From positions 558,001 to 622,000 of the forward strand of contig NZ_JAZDRO010000001.1 of the NCBI RefSeq assembly GCF_036330325.1: a stretch of DNA of 64,000 nucleotides, in the 5' to 3' direction. This document shows positions 50,989 to 59,354 of this stretch, one piece after another. Origin of the DNA: Hyphobacterium marinum (lineage in GTDB: Bacteria; Pseudomonadota; Alphaproteobacteria; Caulobacterales; Maricaulaceae). The notes below the pieces were generated by a model. It was not told the origin of the DNA and searched no databases. It saw only the letters and a list, made by a program, of their open reading frames with translations. Made by a program: the position numbers and the translations under genes. The number at the start of each line of letters is the position of its first letter. The stretch's first letter is position 1.

Positions 50989-51483
50989 TTAAGTCGCGAA
51001 CCGTGCGAAATCGTGGGCGATACGGTCATAGATGGACCGCTTCCAGGGGATGATCAGTTGCGGGACGGTGTGGAGGTCTTCCCACCGCCAGTCGTCGAAC
51101 TCGACCTCGCCATGCTGTTCGAGGTCAAAATCGGTGTCGGATCCGAGGTGCCGGAAGGCGAACCAGCGCTGTTTCTGGCCCTTCCAGCCGCGCTTGGCGT
51201 GTTTGGGGAGCATGGCGACCTCGGGCGGGAAGTCATAGGTCAGCCAGTCCTCGATTGACCCCAGATATTCGGCCAGATGATGCGGCGTGCCGGTTTCTTC
51301 CGAGAGCTCACGCCAGGCCGCTTCGTGTGGTTCTTCGCCGTCGTCGATACCGCCTTGCGGGAATTGCCAGCCATGGGGCTGGGCGGCGTCAGCCCGGTGG
51401 CCGATCCAGACCTTGCCCTTGGCGTTGAAGAGGACGCAGCCCGCATTGGGCCGGTAGGCGGCGAGCGGATCGGTGCCGGTCAA
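50989..51483 (-). CDS. rppH: RNA pyrophosphohydrolase RppH
   Basis: 164 residues. Removes pyrophosphate from the 5' end of mRNA to trigger decay. The Nudix box runs from G44 (GGIDDGEEPHEAAWRELSEE, then TGT) and is intact; the N-terminal YRPNAGCVLFNAKGKVWIGHR and C-terminal IIPWKRSIYDRIAHDF are typical of alphaproteobacterial RppH. It starts within the 4-base overlap with the deacetylase gene upstream, so it is the promoter-distal member of the ctpA-side gene run. Confidence 0.95.
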   Translation of the reverse strand: MTGTDPLAAYRPNAGCVLFNAKGKVWIGHRADAAQPHGWQFPQGGIDDGEEPHEAAWRELSEETGTPHHLAEYLGSIEDWLTYDFPPEVAMLPKHAKRGWKGQKQRWFAFRHLGSDTDFDLEQHGEVEFDDWRWEDLHTVPQLIIPWKRSIYDRIAHDFARFAT

Positions 51484-52715
51484 TGCCCGTCTCCGCTATC
51501 CTCTTCGCTGCGGGCGGGCGGGATGCGGTAGCTGGGCTCGTCGGCCGCGCGCTGGGCCGCGCGGCGGTTCATGATTGCCGAGGGCGGGGCGAGCACATAG
51601 CCGCGCGCTTCAAGTCCGGCCGCCCAGCTCTCCACCTGATCGACCGTCGCCGGATAGGCGAAGCCGGCCCCGATGGCACTGCCATTCTGGATGGCGAGCG
51701 CTTCGAGCATCAGAAGGCGTTCGTCGATGGAGCGCGGTGAGGGGTCTTCGTCCAGGACGCGGTCGGCAATGCCCCAATGGGCACCGGCAGCGCGGCCGGC
51801 GGCTTCGACCGTCGCGCGCCGTCCCGACCCGTCATGCAGGAAGGCGACACCGCGGCGCTCCAGCCGCCGCATCGTGTCGGCGAGCGGGTTCTCTGTCGAG
51901 GTGAAGCGCGCTCCGAGATAGTTGGTGACGGCGAAATAGCCGGTTGTCTGGCTCATCAGCCAGGTCAGGCGGCGCGCATTCTCGGTCGCGCCTGCATCGA
52001 CCAGCAGTGTGTGCGGGCCAGGATCGTTATTGGGGTAGTCGTAGGGCTCCATCGGGATTTCGATGAGCACTTCGTGACCGGCGGCACGCGCGCGGTCGAC
52101 CCAGCCCTGCAGATCGTTGGCATAGGGCGCAAAGCTGAGCGCGACTTCCGGCGGCAAATTCTCGATAGCGGCTTCGGTTACGGCGCGGTTAAGGCCCATA
52201 CCGCCCACCACGATGGCAATGGCGGGCGTGTTCGGATCGCCGTGCCAGGGCCGGGCATAGGCCTGGCTGGCGCGGCTGCCATCGACACCGATAATGGGCA
52301 GCGGGCCGGACGGGCCGGGCTCGGTGAGGCCTGCCAGTGGCGCAGCGGGCAGGGCATTGGCAGCGCGGGCATGGTCGATCTCGGCCTGGCCGGGATCGCT
52401 TCCGGCCAGCGGGCCGGGATCAAAAACGTCTTCGATGCCGGGCAGGCTCGGTTCGATATCCGGATCGTCGCCCTCGAACTGGACCGGTTGTGGCCGTCGG
52501 GCCGATTCGACCTCGGTCACCTCGGCGCGCAGGGGCGGTTCGGGCGCAGGGCCGAGGCCGGCCCGGCCGATGGGCGGGCGGCCGTCGGGGTCGCCAAACA
52601 GGGCAATGGCGGCAATACCGAGCGCGAACAGGACGGCTGTTCCGCCACCGGCGAGCAAGGGCCCGCGGAAGGGCGAGGCCTCACTGGTCTGGCGTCGATA
52701 GCTGGCGGTCGTCAT
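51480..52715 (-). CDS. Divergent polysaccharide deacetylase family protein
   Basis: 411 residues. One N-terminal helix (about 21-42) and a low-complexity linker (to about 130) precede a divergent polysaccharide deacetylase (Pfam PF04748) domain: AIVVGGMGLNRAVTEAAIENLPPEVALSFAPYA and VLIEIPMEPYDYPNNDPGPHTLL, key part IEIPMEPYDYPNNDPGP. Members are usually encoded next to ctpA and envC, as here, suggesting a role in peptidoglycan or division, but activity has not been shown. Its stop overlaps the rppH start. Confidence 0.9.
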   Translation of the reverse strand: MTTASYRRQTSEASPFRGPLLAGGGTAVLFALGIAAIALFGDPDGRPPIGRAGLGPAPEPPLRAEVTEVESARRPQPVQFEGDDPDIEPSLPGIEDVFDPGPLAGSDPGQAEIDHARAANALPAAPLAGLTEPGPSGPLPIIGVDGSRASQAYARPWHGDPNTPAIAIVVGGMGLNRAVTEAAIENLPPEVALSFAPYANDLQGWVDRARAAGHEVLIEIPMEPYDYPNNDPGPHTLLVDAGATENARRLTWLMSQTTGYFAVTNYLGARFTSTENPLADTMRRLERRGVAFLHDGSGRRATVEAAGRAAGAHWGIADRVLDEDPSPRSIDERLLMLEALAIQNGSAIGAGFAYPATVDQVESWAAGLEARGYVLAPPSAIMNRRAAQRAADEPSYRIPPARSEEDSGDGH

Positions 52716-52822
52716 CGGACCCGAGCATCCCGGTCTGGCGTTTCCACGGCGTCGCGATCGCGGACGAATCGCGCCCGCGAGGCTCTAACCGCGACGCTGC
52801 CGCGATGCCCGGTAAGAAAGGG

Positions 52823-54127
52823 TTAACGCGTCAGTGCTGCCTGCTCGCGTTCCGCAGACGAGGCAAGGATTTCGAGCGCCCGGTGCAGCTGGAAGTCCTC
52901 GGTCTCTGACCAGTCTTCCGGCGGTTGTTCGACAACACCGATATCCGTTTCCGCCCGTTCGGCACCGGCTTCGTTCTCCAGCGCGTTAGGCAGTTCGGAT
53001 TCGCTGATCCGGTTGTCCTCGTCTTCCGGGTCGATCCGGCGCGCCGAGACGAACCAGTCCGGCTCGATACCCGTGCCCTGGATTGAGCGGCCCGACGGCG
53101 TGTAATAGCGCCCGGTGGTCAGGCGCAGCGCGCCGTCACGTCCGCCGCGCAGCGGAATGATGGACTGGACCGAGCCCTTGCCGAAGCTGGTCATGCCGAC
53201 CAGCACCGCGCGTTCACGGTCCTGCAGCGCACCGGCGACGATCTCAGCCGCGCTGGCCGATCCCTCATTGATCAGGACAACGATAGGCGCACCGTCGAGC
53301 ATGTCGCCCGGACGGGCATTGTAGCGCTGGTTCTCACCCGGATTGCGGTAGCGTGTCGAGACGACTTCGCCGCCATCGAGGAAGGCTTCGGAGACACCGA
53401 TGGCCTGATCGAGCAGACCGCCGGGGTTGAAGCGCATGTCGAGGATCACACCCGGCACGTCGCCGTCATAGGTCTCGTTGATCTCGCGGATGGCGTCGAG
53501 CAGCATCTCGGTCGTGTGTTCATTGAAGCCGGCGACACGCAGATAGGCAAAGCCCTCTTCCTCGCGCCAGGCCACTGAACGCAGCGGAATGGTATCGCGC
53601 ACCAGGTTGAGGTCGAACGGGTCTTCCTCACCGCGCAGGATGGTGATGGTCACCGGCTCGCCAACGGCACCGCGCATCAGGTCGACCGCTTCGTCGAGCG
53701 CAAAACCGATGATGGATTCGCCATCGACCGCGATAATCTGGTCGCCCGGTTCCATGCCGGCGCGTTCAGCCGGCGTGTCTTCGAAGGGTGAGATCACCGT
53801 GACCATCTCGTCACGGATGGTGACCTCCATGCCCAGGCCGCCATATTCCCCGCGGGTTGTGACCTGCATGTCACGGAAGGAGTCCGGATTCATGTAGCTT
53901 GAGTGCGGATCGAGCGATTCCAGCATGCCCTCGATGGCCGCTTCGATCAGAGCCGCGTCGTCGACCTCGGTGACATAGTCGTTCTCGATCCGGGACAGCA
54001 CGTCGCCGAACAGTTCGAGCTGGCGGAATGTCTCTTCCCGGGATGTGTCGAATCCTTCGGCGGACACCGCGAGGGCTCCCGCACCGAGCGCAAATGCCAG
54101 AGCGGCTGCGATATAGTTCAAGCGCAT
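52823..54127 (-). CDS. ctpA: Carboxy-terminal processing protease CtpA (S41)
   Basis: 434 residues. A signal/anchor segment (1-23) exports it to the periplasm. A PDZ domain (about 95-165, GGLGMEVTIRDEM) precedes the S41 protease core: the Ser-Lys dyad is S292 (NEGSASAAEI) and K317 (SFGKGSVQ), 25 residues apart as in plant D1 protease. The C-terminal ~70 residues are acidic. ATG at 54127 is chosen because AAAGGA precedes it and a signal peptide follows; the longer frame to 54193 is antisense-like. It lies 35 bases after envC, with which it usually forms an operon. Confidence 0.93.
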   Translation of the reverse strand: MRLNYIAAALAFALGAGALAVSAEGFDTSREETFRQLELFGDVLSRIENDYVTEVDDAALIEAAIEGMLESLDPHSSYMNPDSFRDMQVTTRGEYGGLGMEVTIRDEMVTVISPFEDTPAERAGMEPGDQIIAVDGESIIGFALDEAVDLMRGAVGEPVTITILRGEEDPFDLNLVRDTIPLRSVAWREEEGFAYLRVAGFNEHTTEMLLDAIREINETYDGDVPGVILDMRFNPGGLLDQAIGVSEAFLDGGEVVSTRYRNPGENQRYNARPGDMLDGAPIVVLINEGSASAAEIVAGALQDRERAVLVGMTSFGKGSVQSIIPLRGGRDGALRLTTGRYYTPSGRSIQGTGIEPDWFVSARRIDPEDEDNRISESELPNALENEAGAERAETDIGVVEQPPEDWSETEDFQLHRALEILASSAEREQAALTR

Positions 54128-54162
54128 GAAATCACGTGTCCTTTCACGTCCAACGCACCCCC

Positions 54163-55395
54163 TCAGCGTGCTCTTGCATCCGGTCTCAGCCACGGCTCGG
54201 GATCGATCGCCTCGCCGCCGCGCTGGATCTCCAGATACAAATCCGATGCCGGGTCGTCGCGGTCGGGCATTGCCCCTAGCGGTTCACCGGCCAGTACAGA
54301 GCGCCCGGCTTCGGCATAAACCGCCGCCAGACCCGCTATCACCATATAGTAGTCATCGCCGACATTGAGGATCAAGAGACCGTGATAGGCCCCGAACGGT
54401 CCGGCGAACTCCACCTGGGCATCAAAGGGTGAAACGACCTGGGCGCGCGGACGCGCCGAGACGAGAACACCCTCGGACGGCTCGCCATTGTCGTCCTCGG
54501 CTCCAAAGCGGCGCACGACCCGGCCGGCGACCGGCGGGCGCAGACGGCCGCGGAAGTCGGCGAAACGCCGGGTTTCCAGCGGTTCGGTGGGCGCGAGCGC
54601 CGCGACAAGGGTGGTTTCGGGCCGCAGTTCGGGCGTAGGAATATCCGTTTCGGCTTGCGGTTCGACGCGGCGCGGATTAAGTCGCGGCGCGACCGAGGAC
54701 ATCGCGTCCAGACGTGCCATCAGGCCGCGCAGGGATTGCGCCTCGCGCCCGGCGTCCCGCGCGGCTTCGGCATAGCGGACCGCCTCGCCCCGGCGGCGGT
54801 TTTCCAGGTCCTGCCGTTGCGCAATCAGCGCCTCGATCTCGGCGCGCTGCAGGTCCAGCGCTGCCTCGGCCTCGGTCAGGACGCCGCGCTGGGTCAGGGT
54901 CGCGCCGCGCACCGTGCGCAAACGGTCGAGTTCGTCAGCGAGCGCGTCGGCACGCTCGCGCAGGGCCGGGGCGATATCGGACAGGAGGCTGGCGGCACGT
55001 GCGGCCTCGACGGCATCACCGGGCGCGACCGCCATGGCCGGCGGCGTGCCCCGTTCAATACGTTGCAGCGCGGCCAGCACGTCGATCAGCGCATCGCGGT
55101 CGGCGGTCAGGCGGGCGAGGATTTCCGCTTCTTCGGCGGTCAGCGTTTCGATCCGGTCCTCGGCATCAAGCGCCGCGCGCTCGCTCGATTCCGCGCGGCG
55201 CGCCGCGGCGACAAGACGGGCCTGCAGGTCCGCGATCTCGGCAGCCAGTGCGTTGGCCTCTTCTTCTGCCGCACGGGCCTGTGCCTCGGCCTCCTGGCGC
55301 GCCTGCTCCAGCCGCTCGATCTCGGCGGTGTCCGGCGGCGGGGTTTCCTCCGGCGGGGTCTGGATAAGAACAAGGACGGCAAGCAGGGTCAGCAT
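54163..55395 (-). CDS. envC: Murein hydrolase activator EnvC
   Basis: 410 residues. A signal peptide (LTLLAVLVLIQTPP) is followed by long coiled coils (about 22-240, dominated by Ala, Glu and Arg). The C-terminal LytM/M23 domain (about 285-405) reads RPPVAGRVVRRFGAED and FAGPFGAYHGLLILNVGD. The zinc ligands of active LytM enzymes (HxxxD and HxH) are absent, as in E. coli EnvC, so it should activate amidases and not cut peptidoglycan itself. It ends where rlmH begins 34 bases away, within the conserved order rlmH-envC-ctpA. Confidence 0.92.
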   Translation of the reverse strand: MLTLLAVLVLIQTPPEETPPPDTAEIERLEQARQEAEAQARAAEEEANALAAEIADLQARLVAAARRAESSERAALDAEDRIETLTAEEAEILARLTADRDALIDVLAALQRIERGTPPAMAVAPGDAVEAARAASLLSDIAPALRERADALADELDRLRTVRGATLTQRGVLTEAEAALDLQRAEIEALIAQRQDLENRRRGEAVRYAEAARDAGREAQSLRGLMARLDAMSSVAPRLNPRRVEPQAETDIPTPELRPETTLVAALAPTEPLETRRFADFRGRLRPPVAGRVVRRFGAEDDNGEPSEGVLVSARPRAQVVSPFDAQVEFAGPFGAYHGLLILNVGDDYYMVIAGLAAVYAEAGRSVLAGEPLGAMPDRDDPASDLYLEIQRGGEAIDPEPWLRPDARAR

Positions 55396-55429
55396 CGGGC
55401 GTCCAGCATGGCGTGACGGAAGTTAAGGC

Positions 55430-55900
55430 TCAGTCACGATGGTAGGGCGAACCGCCCAGAATGGAGACGGCCCGGTACAGCTGTTCGGCGAGCATGACCC
55501 GGGCGAGCTTGTGCGGCCAGACCATGGGGCCGAAAGACAACACCAGGTCGGGCCGGGCAAAGGCGGCATGGTCGAGCCCGTCCGCGCCGCCGATGACGAA
55601 GACGGCTTCGCGTGCGCCGTCATCGCGCCAGCGGCCCAGCGTTTGGGCCAGATCGCGCGAGGACAGCGTCTTGCCGCGTTCATCCATCAGGCAGAGGCGC
55701 GCGCCGTCCGGAACGGCAGCGGCAAGGGCGGCGGATTCGGCGCTCTTTCCGGTGAGGGCGCGATTGTCGATCTCGGTTTCGCCAGCCGGGCCGAGGCCGA
55801 GCGGTCGGCCCGCCGCGCTCGCGCGGTCGAGATAATCGTTCAGGAGGTCGCGCTCCGCGCCCGTCTTGATACGGCCAATGGCGGCGATGGTCAGGCGCAC
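55430..55900 (-). CDS. rlmH: 23S rRNA pseudouridine-1915 methyltransferase RlmH
   Basis: 156 residues, SPOUT family. It methylates pseudouridine 1915 in helix 69. GTG 55900 gives the family N terminus (V/M)RLTIAAIGRIKTGAERDL; there is no suitable ATG. The SAM knot is visible in VFVIGGADGLDHAAFARPD, and the end AEQLYRAVSILGGSPYHRD is invariant in the family. It follows rsfS by 16 bases, the standard rsfS-rlmH pair. Confidence 0.96.
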   Translation of the reverse strand: MRLTIAAIGRIKTGAERDLLNDYLDRASAAGRPLGLGPAGETEIDNRALTGKSAESAALAAAVPDGARLCLMDERGKTLSSRDLAQTLGRWRDDGAREAVFVIGGADGLDHAAFARPDLVLSFGPMVWPHKLARVMLAEQLYRAVSILGGSPYHRD

Positions 55901-55916
55901 CGGTCTTCCGTTAGCC

Positions 55917-56327
55917 CTATTGGGCCGGTTTGGCCGGCTCGACGGACCACATCTTTTCCAGATTGTAGAAGCTGCGGACTTCCGGGCGGAAGATGTGGAT
56001 GACGGCATCGCCGGCATCAATCAGCACCCAGTCGCAACTCGACAGGCCCTCGACACGGGCCTTGCCGTGACCGGCTTCCTTCAGCGCACGCAGCAGGTGG
56101 TCGGCCAGCGCGCCGACATGGCGCTGCGACCGCCCTGAGGCGATGACCATGACATCGGTGACGGACGATTTCCCACGCAGATCGACGGCGATGACGTCTT
56201 CGGCCTTGTCGTCATCCAGGGTTTCAAGGATCAGCGATTCCAGTGCTTCGCTGTCGTCCTCAGGGCCGGAAACGCGAACCGGGGCAGTGGTTTCCCCGTC
56301 CTTCCGGCGATTCTGTTCGATGGTCAG
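55917..56327 (-). CDS. rsfS: Ribosomal silencing factor RsfS
   Basis: 136 residues if started at CTG 56327. RsfS binds L14 and blocks subunit joining in starvation. The conserved block spans LDDDKAEDVIAVDLRGKSS through VTDVMVIASGRSQRHVGALA and SSCDWVLIDAGDAVIHIF, RPEVRSFYNLEKMW. The first ATG (56150) would remove a third of the fold. In-frame codons upstream of the block contain no ATG, GTG or TTG before a stop at about 56375; CTG at 56327 has AGGAG 8 bases upstream and is therefore the best start. Confidence 0.93.
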   Translation of the reverse strand: MTIEQNRRKDGETTAPVRVSGPEDDSEALESLILETLDDDKAEDVIAVDLRGKSSVTDVMVIASGRSQRHVGALADHLLRALKEAGHGKARVEGLSSCDWVLIDAGDAVIHIFRPEVRSFYNLEKMWSVEPAKPAQ

Positions 56328-56371
56328 CGGTCTGTCTCCTGTCGCTGTGGGCCGATGTCCGAGCGGTCAGA

Positions 56372-57379
56372 CTACCACGCTTCCGCGCCGCATTCGAGCC
56401 AGTGAAGCGTAAAGTAGCTGTCGTCGTCACTCCAGTCCGCCACCGGTTCCAGTCCGGCTGACCGGGCCAGCGCCTGGAAACTCGCCACGGTGAATTTGTG
56501 CGAGTTCTCCGTGTGGATGGTCTCGCCCTTTGTCATGGTGAAGGCCTGCTCCGACACGGTGAAGTCCATGTCCCGCGTCGCGACGAGGTGCATCTCGATG
56601 CGTGACTTCGCGTCGTTCCAGATCGAGCGGTGTTCGAACGCCGCCGTGTCGATAGTGCCGTCCAGCTCGCGATTGATCCGCGTGAGGAGGTTGAGGTTGA
56701 AGTCCGCCGTTACGCCGCCAGCATCGTCATAGGCAGCCTCAAGGACGCCGCGCGGCTTGACCCGGTCGACCCCGATCAGGAAGCCGTCTTCAGGGCGCAG
56801 CCAGTCACGAATGCCCTTGAGGAGTTCGCGGGCCTCGTCCGGTTCGAAATTGCCAATGGTGGAGCCGGGAAAAAAGACCAGACGCCGGCCTTCCGGGATG
56901 GGCATGTCGTGCAGATCGACATGGCGGGTGAAGTCGGCGCAGATTGCGCCGATCTTCAGCGACGGCCAGCGCCGGGACAGGTCCTCGCACGCCGCGAGCA
57001 AATGGTCCTTAGAGATGTCGAGACCGACATAGGCCGCCGGATCGTCCAGCGATCCCAGAAGTTTGTCGATCTTGGTACTCGACCCCGAACCCGGTTCGAT
57101 CACCACGGCACCCGGTCCGGCGCGCTTTGCAATCTCGTCGGATATCCGGTCGAGCAAGGCGAGCTCGGTCCGCATGACATAATATTCGGGCGTATCGGTT
57201 ATGTCGTCGAACAGGGCCGAGCCGCGCCGGTCATAGAAGTATTTCGGCGGAATGGTCTTCGGGGTGGCCGCCAACCCCTCCAGCACATCGCGCCGGAAAT
57301 CCGACGATGGCGGATGCAAATCGGAAAAGAAGGCGAGTTGATCTGTGGACACGCCCTCTGCGGTCCTGGCCTCGGTCAT
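56372..57379 (-). CDS. egtD: L-histidine N-alpha-methyltransferase (EgtD)
   Basis: 335 residues of the EgtD family, which uses SAM to make hercynine (trimethylhistidine), the first step of ergothioneine synthesis. The family marks include PPKYFYDRRGSALFDDIT, VIEPGSGSSTKI (SAM binding), LVFFPGSTIGNFEPDEA and a late ENSHKFTVASF with FTLHWLE. The length is typical (about 320-335). No egtB is adjacent. It sits between rsfS and nadD on the same strand, breaking a core cluster. Confidence 0.9.
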   Translation of the reverse strand: MTEARTAEGVSTDQLAFFSDLHPPSSDFRRDVLEGLAATPKTIPPKYFYDRRGSALFDDITDTPEYYVMRTELALLDRISDEIAKRAGPGAVVIEPGSGSSTKIDKLLGSLDDPAAYVGLDISKDHLLAACEDLSRRWPSLKIGAICADFTRHVDLHDMPIPEGRRLVFFPGSTIGNFEPDEARELLKGIRDWLRPEDGFLIGVDRVKPRGVLEAAYDDAGGVTADFNLNLLTRINRELDGTIDTAAFEHRSIWNDAKSRIEMHLVATRDMDFTVSEQAFTMTKGETIHTENSHKFTVASFQALARSAGLEPVADWSDDDSYFTLHWLECGAEAW

Positions 57380-57420
57380 AAGCGCTCCTGTCGGTGTGGC
57401 TGCTGATCAACGAGGCAGGG

Positions 57421-58074
57421 TCAACCCCGGTTCCGCCGCAGGCGCGACGAGGACTCCTTATGTAGGGGTTCGCACAGATAGGTCCAGACCGGCGGGGACC
57501 GGCGGGCAAAGCCCGACAGTGATGTTTCCGTGACGCGCCGGTTGGCGAAGGTCCGCGCGGCCGGGGCCAGCCTGGCCCGGATCGGATCCTGGGGCCGCGC
57601 GATCACGGCGACGGGCAGGGAGGCCATGATCTCTTGCCAGCGTGCCCAGCGGTGGAATTCTTTGAGATTGTCCGCCCCCATCAGCCAGACAAAGTTCACG
57701 CGCGGATAGCGCTGGACCAGCGCAGCTACGACGCGGGCAGTCAGGCGGGCCTTCATCCGGTTTTCAACGTCGCTGACCGTCATGCGCGGCGCAGAAGCGA
57801 GTTCGGCGACGCGGGCCAGCCGGTCCGAATATTCGCCGGGCTTGCGCGCTTTCAGCGGATTGTGCGGCGAGACGATCCACCAGACCCGGTCAAGTTGCAG
57901 GCGGCGCATCGCGGTGCGCGCGACATGCAGGTGACCGCCATGGGGTGGATCGAAACTGCCGCCAAAAAGGCCGACTGTCATGCCCGGCGCGAGCGCTTCG
58001 GATTTCAGGGGCCGGGCGGAACGCCCGCGCCGCGTCAGCGCACCGAAGCGGACCGGCGCGGACCGGCGTCTCAC
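57421..58074 (-). CDS. nadD: Nicotinate-nucleotide adenylyltransferase NadD
   Basis: 217 residues if started at GTG 58074, which overlaps the obgE stop as GTGA and has AGGAAGG upstream; from ATG 57981 it would be 186 residues. The nucleotidyltransferase core is MTVGLFGGSFDPPHGGHLHVA with the HxGH motif (HGGH), and SSSxxR appears as ESSSRLRRN near the end. It adenylates nicotinate mononucleotide in NAD synthesis. The N-terminal extension is Arg-rich. Coupled to obgE, usual in alphaproteobacteria. Confidence 0.94.
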   Translation of the reverse strand: MRRRSAPVRFGALTRRGRSARPLKSEALAPGMTVGLFGGSFDPPHGGHLHVARTAMRRLQLDRVWWIVSPHNPLKARKPGEYSDRLARVAELASAPRMTVSDVENRMKARLTARVVAALVQRYPRVNFVWLMGADNLKEFHRWARWQEIMASLPVAVIARPQDPIRARLAPAARTFANRRVTETSLSGFARRSPPVWTYLCEPLHKESSSRLRRNRG

Positions 58075-59120
58075 GGCTCCCAGCCTTCCTCGATTTCGTC
58101 TGAATCCGTCGATGTTGCTTCCGCTTTGCGGGCCGCCTTGATCTGTTCCCAGAGGGCGAAAAGCGCTTCGCGTACGCCGTCGCCGCTCGCCCCGGACAGA
58201 CGCAGGACCGGCTTGCCGCAAGCGGCCTCCAGTTCGGCGGCGCGCTCATCCACGACGTCCGGCGTCAGCGCGTCAATCTTCGACAGGGCGACGATTTCGG
58301 GCTTGGTTTCCAGGCCGCCGCCATAGGCCTCCATCTCGCCGCGCACGGTGCGCCAGGCGTCCGCCGGATCGTCCTGAGTCCCGTCAACGAGATGCAGCAG
58401 CGTCGCGCAGCGTTCGACATGGCCGAGGAAGCGGTCGCCAATGCCCGCGCCCTCGTGCGCGCCCTCGATGAGGCCGGGAATATCGGCTATGACGAAGCGC
58501 GCATCTGCGGCGAGGTCCACGACCCCCAGATTGGGGTGCAGCGTGGTGAAGGGATAGGCGGCGATCTTGGGATTGGCGCGGCTGACGGCGGCGAGGAAGG
58601 TGGACTTGCCGGCATTGGGCAGGCCGACGAGGCCGGCATCGGCGATGAGTTTCAAACGCAGCCAGATCCAGCGTTCCTGGCCCGGCTCGCCGGGCTGGGC
58701 ATAGCGCGGGGCCTGCTGGGTCGAGGACTTGAAATGGGCATTGCCCTTGCCGCCGCGCCCGCCCTCCATGATCAGGATGCGCATGCCCGGCTTGTCGAGA
58801 TCGGCCAGAACGTCAGTATTGGTCTCGTCGAGGATCTGCGTGCCGACGGGGACGCGCAGGACCACGTCTTCGCCATCCTTGCCGGACCGGTTCGAGCCCT
58901 CGCCATGGCCGCCGGTCTTGGCCTTGAAGTGCTGCTTGTAGCGGTAGTCGATCAGGGTGTTCAGCCCTTCGACCGATTCCGCCCAGACGTCGCCGCCGCG
59001 CCCGCCATCGCCGCCATTCGGGCCGCCATATTCGACATATTTCTCCCGCCGGAAGGAGACGGAACCGCCTCCCCCGTCACCGGAGCGGACATAGACTTTG
59101 GCCTGGTCGAGGAATTTCAT
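58071..59120 (-). CDS. obgE: GTPase ObgE/CgtA
   Basis: 349 residues. The glycine-rich OBG fold (1-158) begins MKFLDQAKVYVRSGDGGGGS and includes YGGPNGGDGGRGGDVW. The G domain has GLPNAGKSTFLAAVS, DIPGLIEGAHEGAGIG and LSKID. It controls 50S assembly and cell-cycle/stringent responses. ATG 59120 is the family start but has no Shine-Dalgarno sequence; a GTG at 59153 is in frame and is an alternative. Upstream of the start is a short tandem repeat of GGCCTTCTA (59154-59162 and 59166-59174). Confidence 0.96.
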   Translation of the reverse strand: MKFLDQAKVYVRSGDGGGGSVSFRREKYVEYGGPNGGDGGRGGDVWAESVEGLNTLIDYRYKQHFKAKTGGHGEGSNRSGKDGEDVVLRVPVGTQILDETNTDVLADLDKPGMRILIMEGGRGGKGNAHFKSSTQQAPRYAQPGEPGQERWIWLRLKLIADAGLVGLPNAGKSTFLAAVSRANPKIAAYPFTTLHPNLGVVDLAADARFVIADIPGLIEGAHEGAGIGDRFLGHVERCATLLHLVDGTQDDPADAWRTVRGEMEAYGGGLETKPEIVALSKIDALTPDVVDERAAELEAACGKPVLRLSGASGDGVREALFALWEQIKAARKAEATSTDSDEIEEGWEP

Positions 59121-59354
59121 TGCGGCGGGTTCTGGCTCTTGGCTGGCGTTCACGGCCTTCTACAGGGCCTTCTATAGGCCAGACCGGGAATTAATACAGC
59201 CGTGAGCATAAGTGGGGGCGGAGCCAGACCGTCTGGGACGGGCGTGTCCGGACACGGTTTTTCTTGTCACAGCCATGCCCGGGCGAAAAACTGGGCCTGC
59301 CGGGGCATGAAATTGATTGCTCCGGCTGGTCCCAACTGCCCAGGTCTGTCCGCG

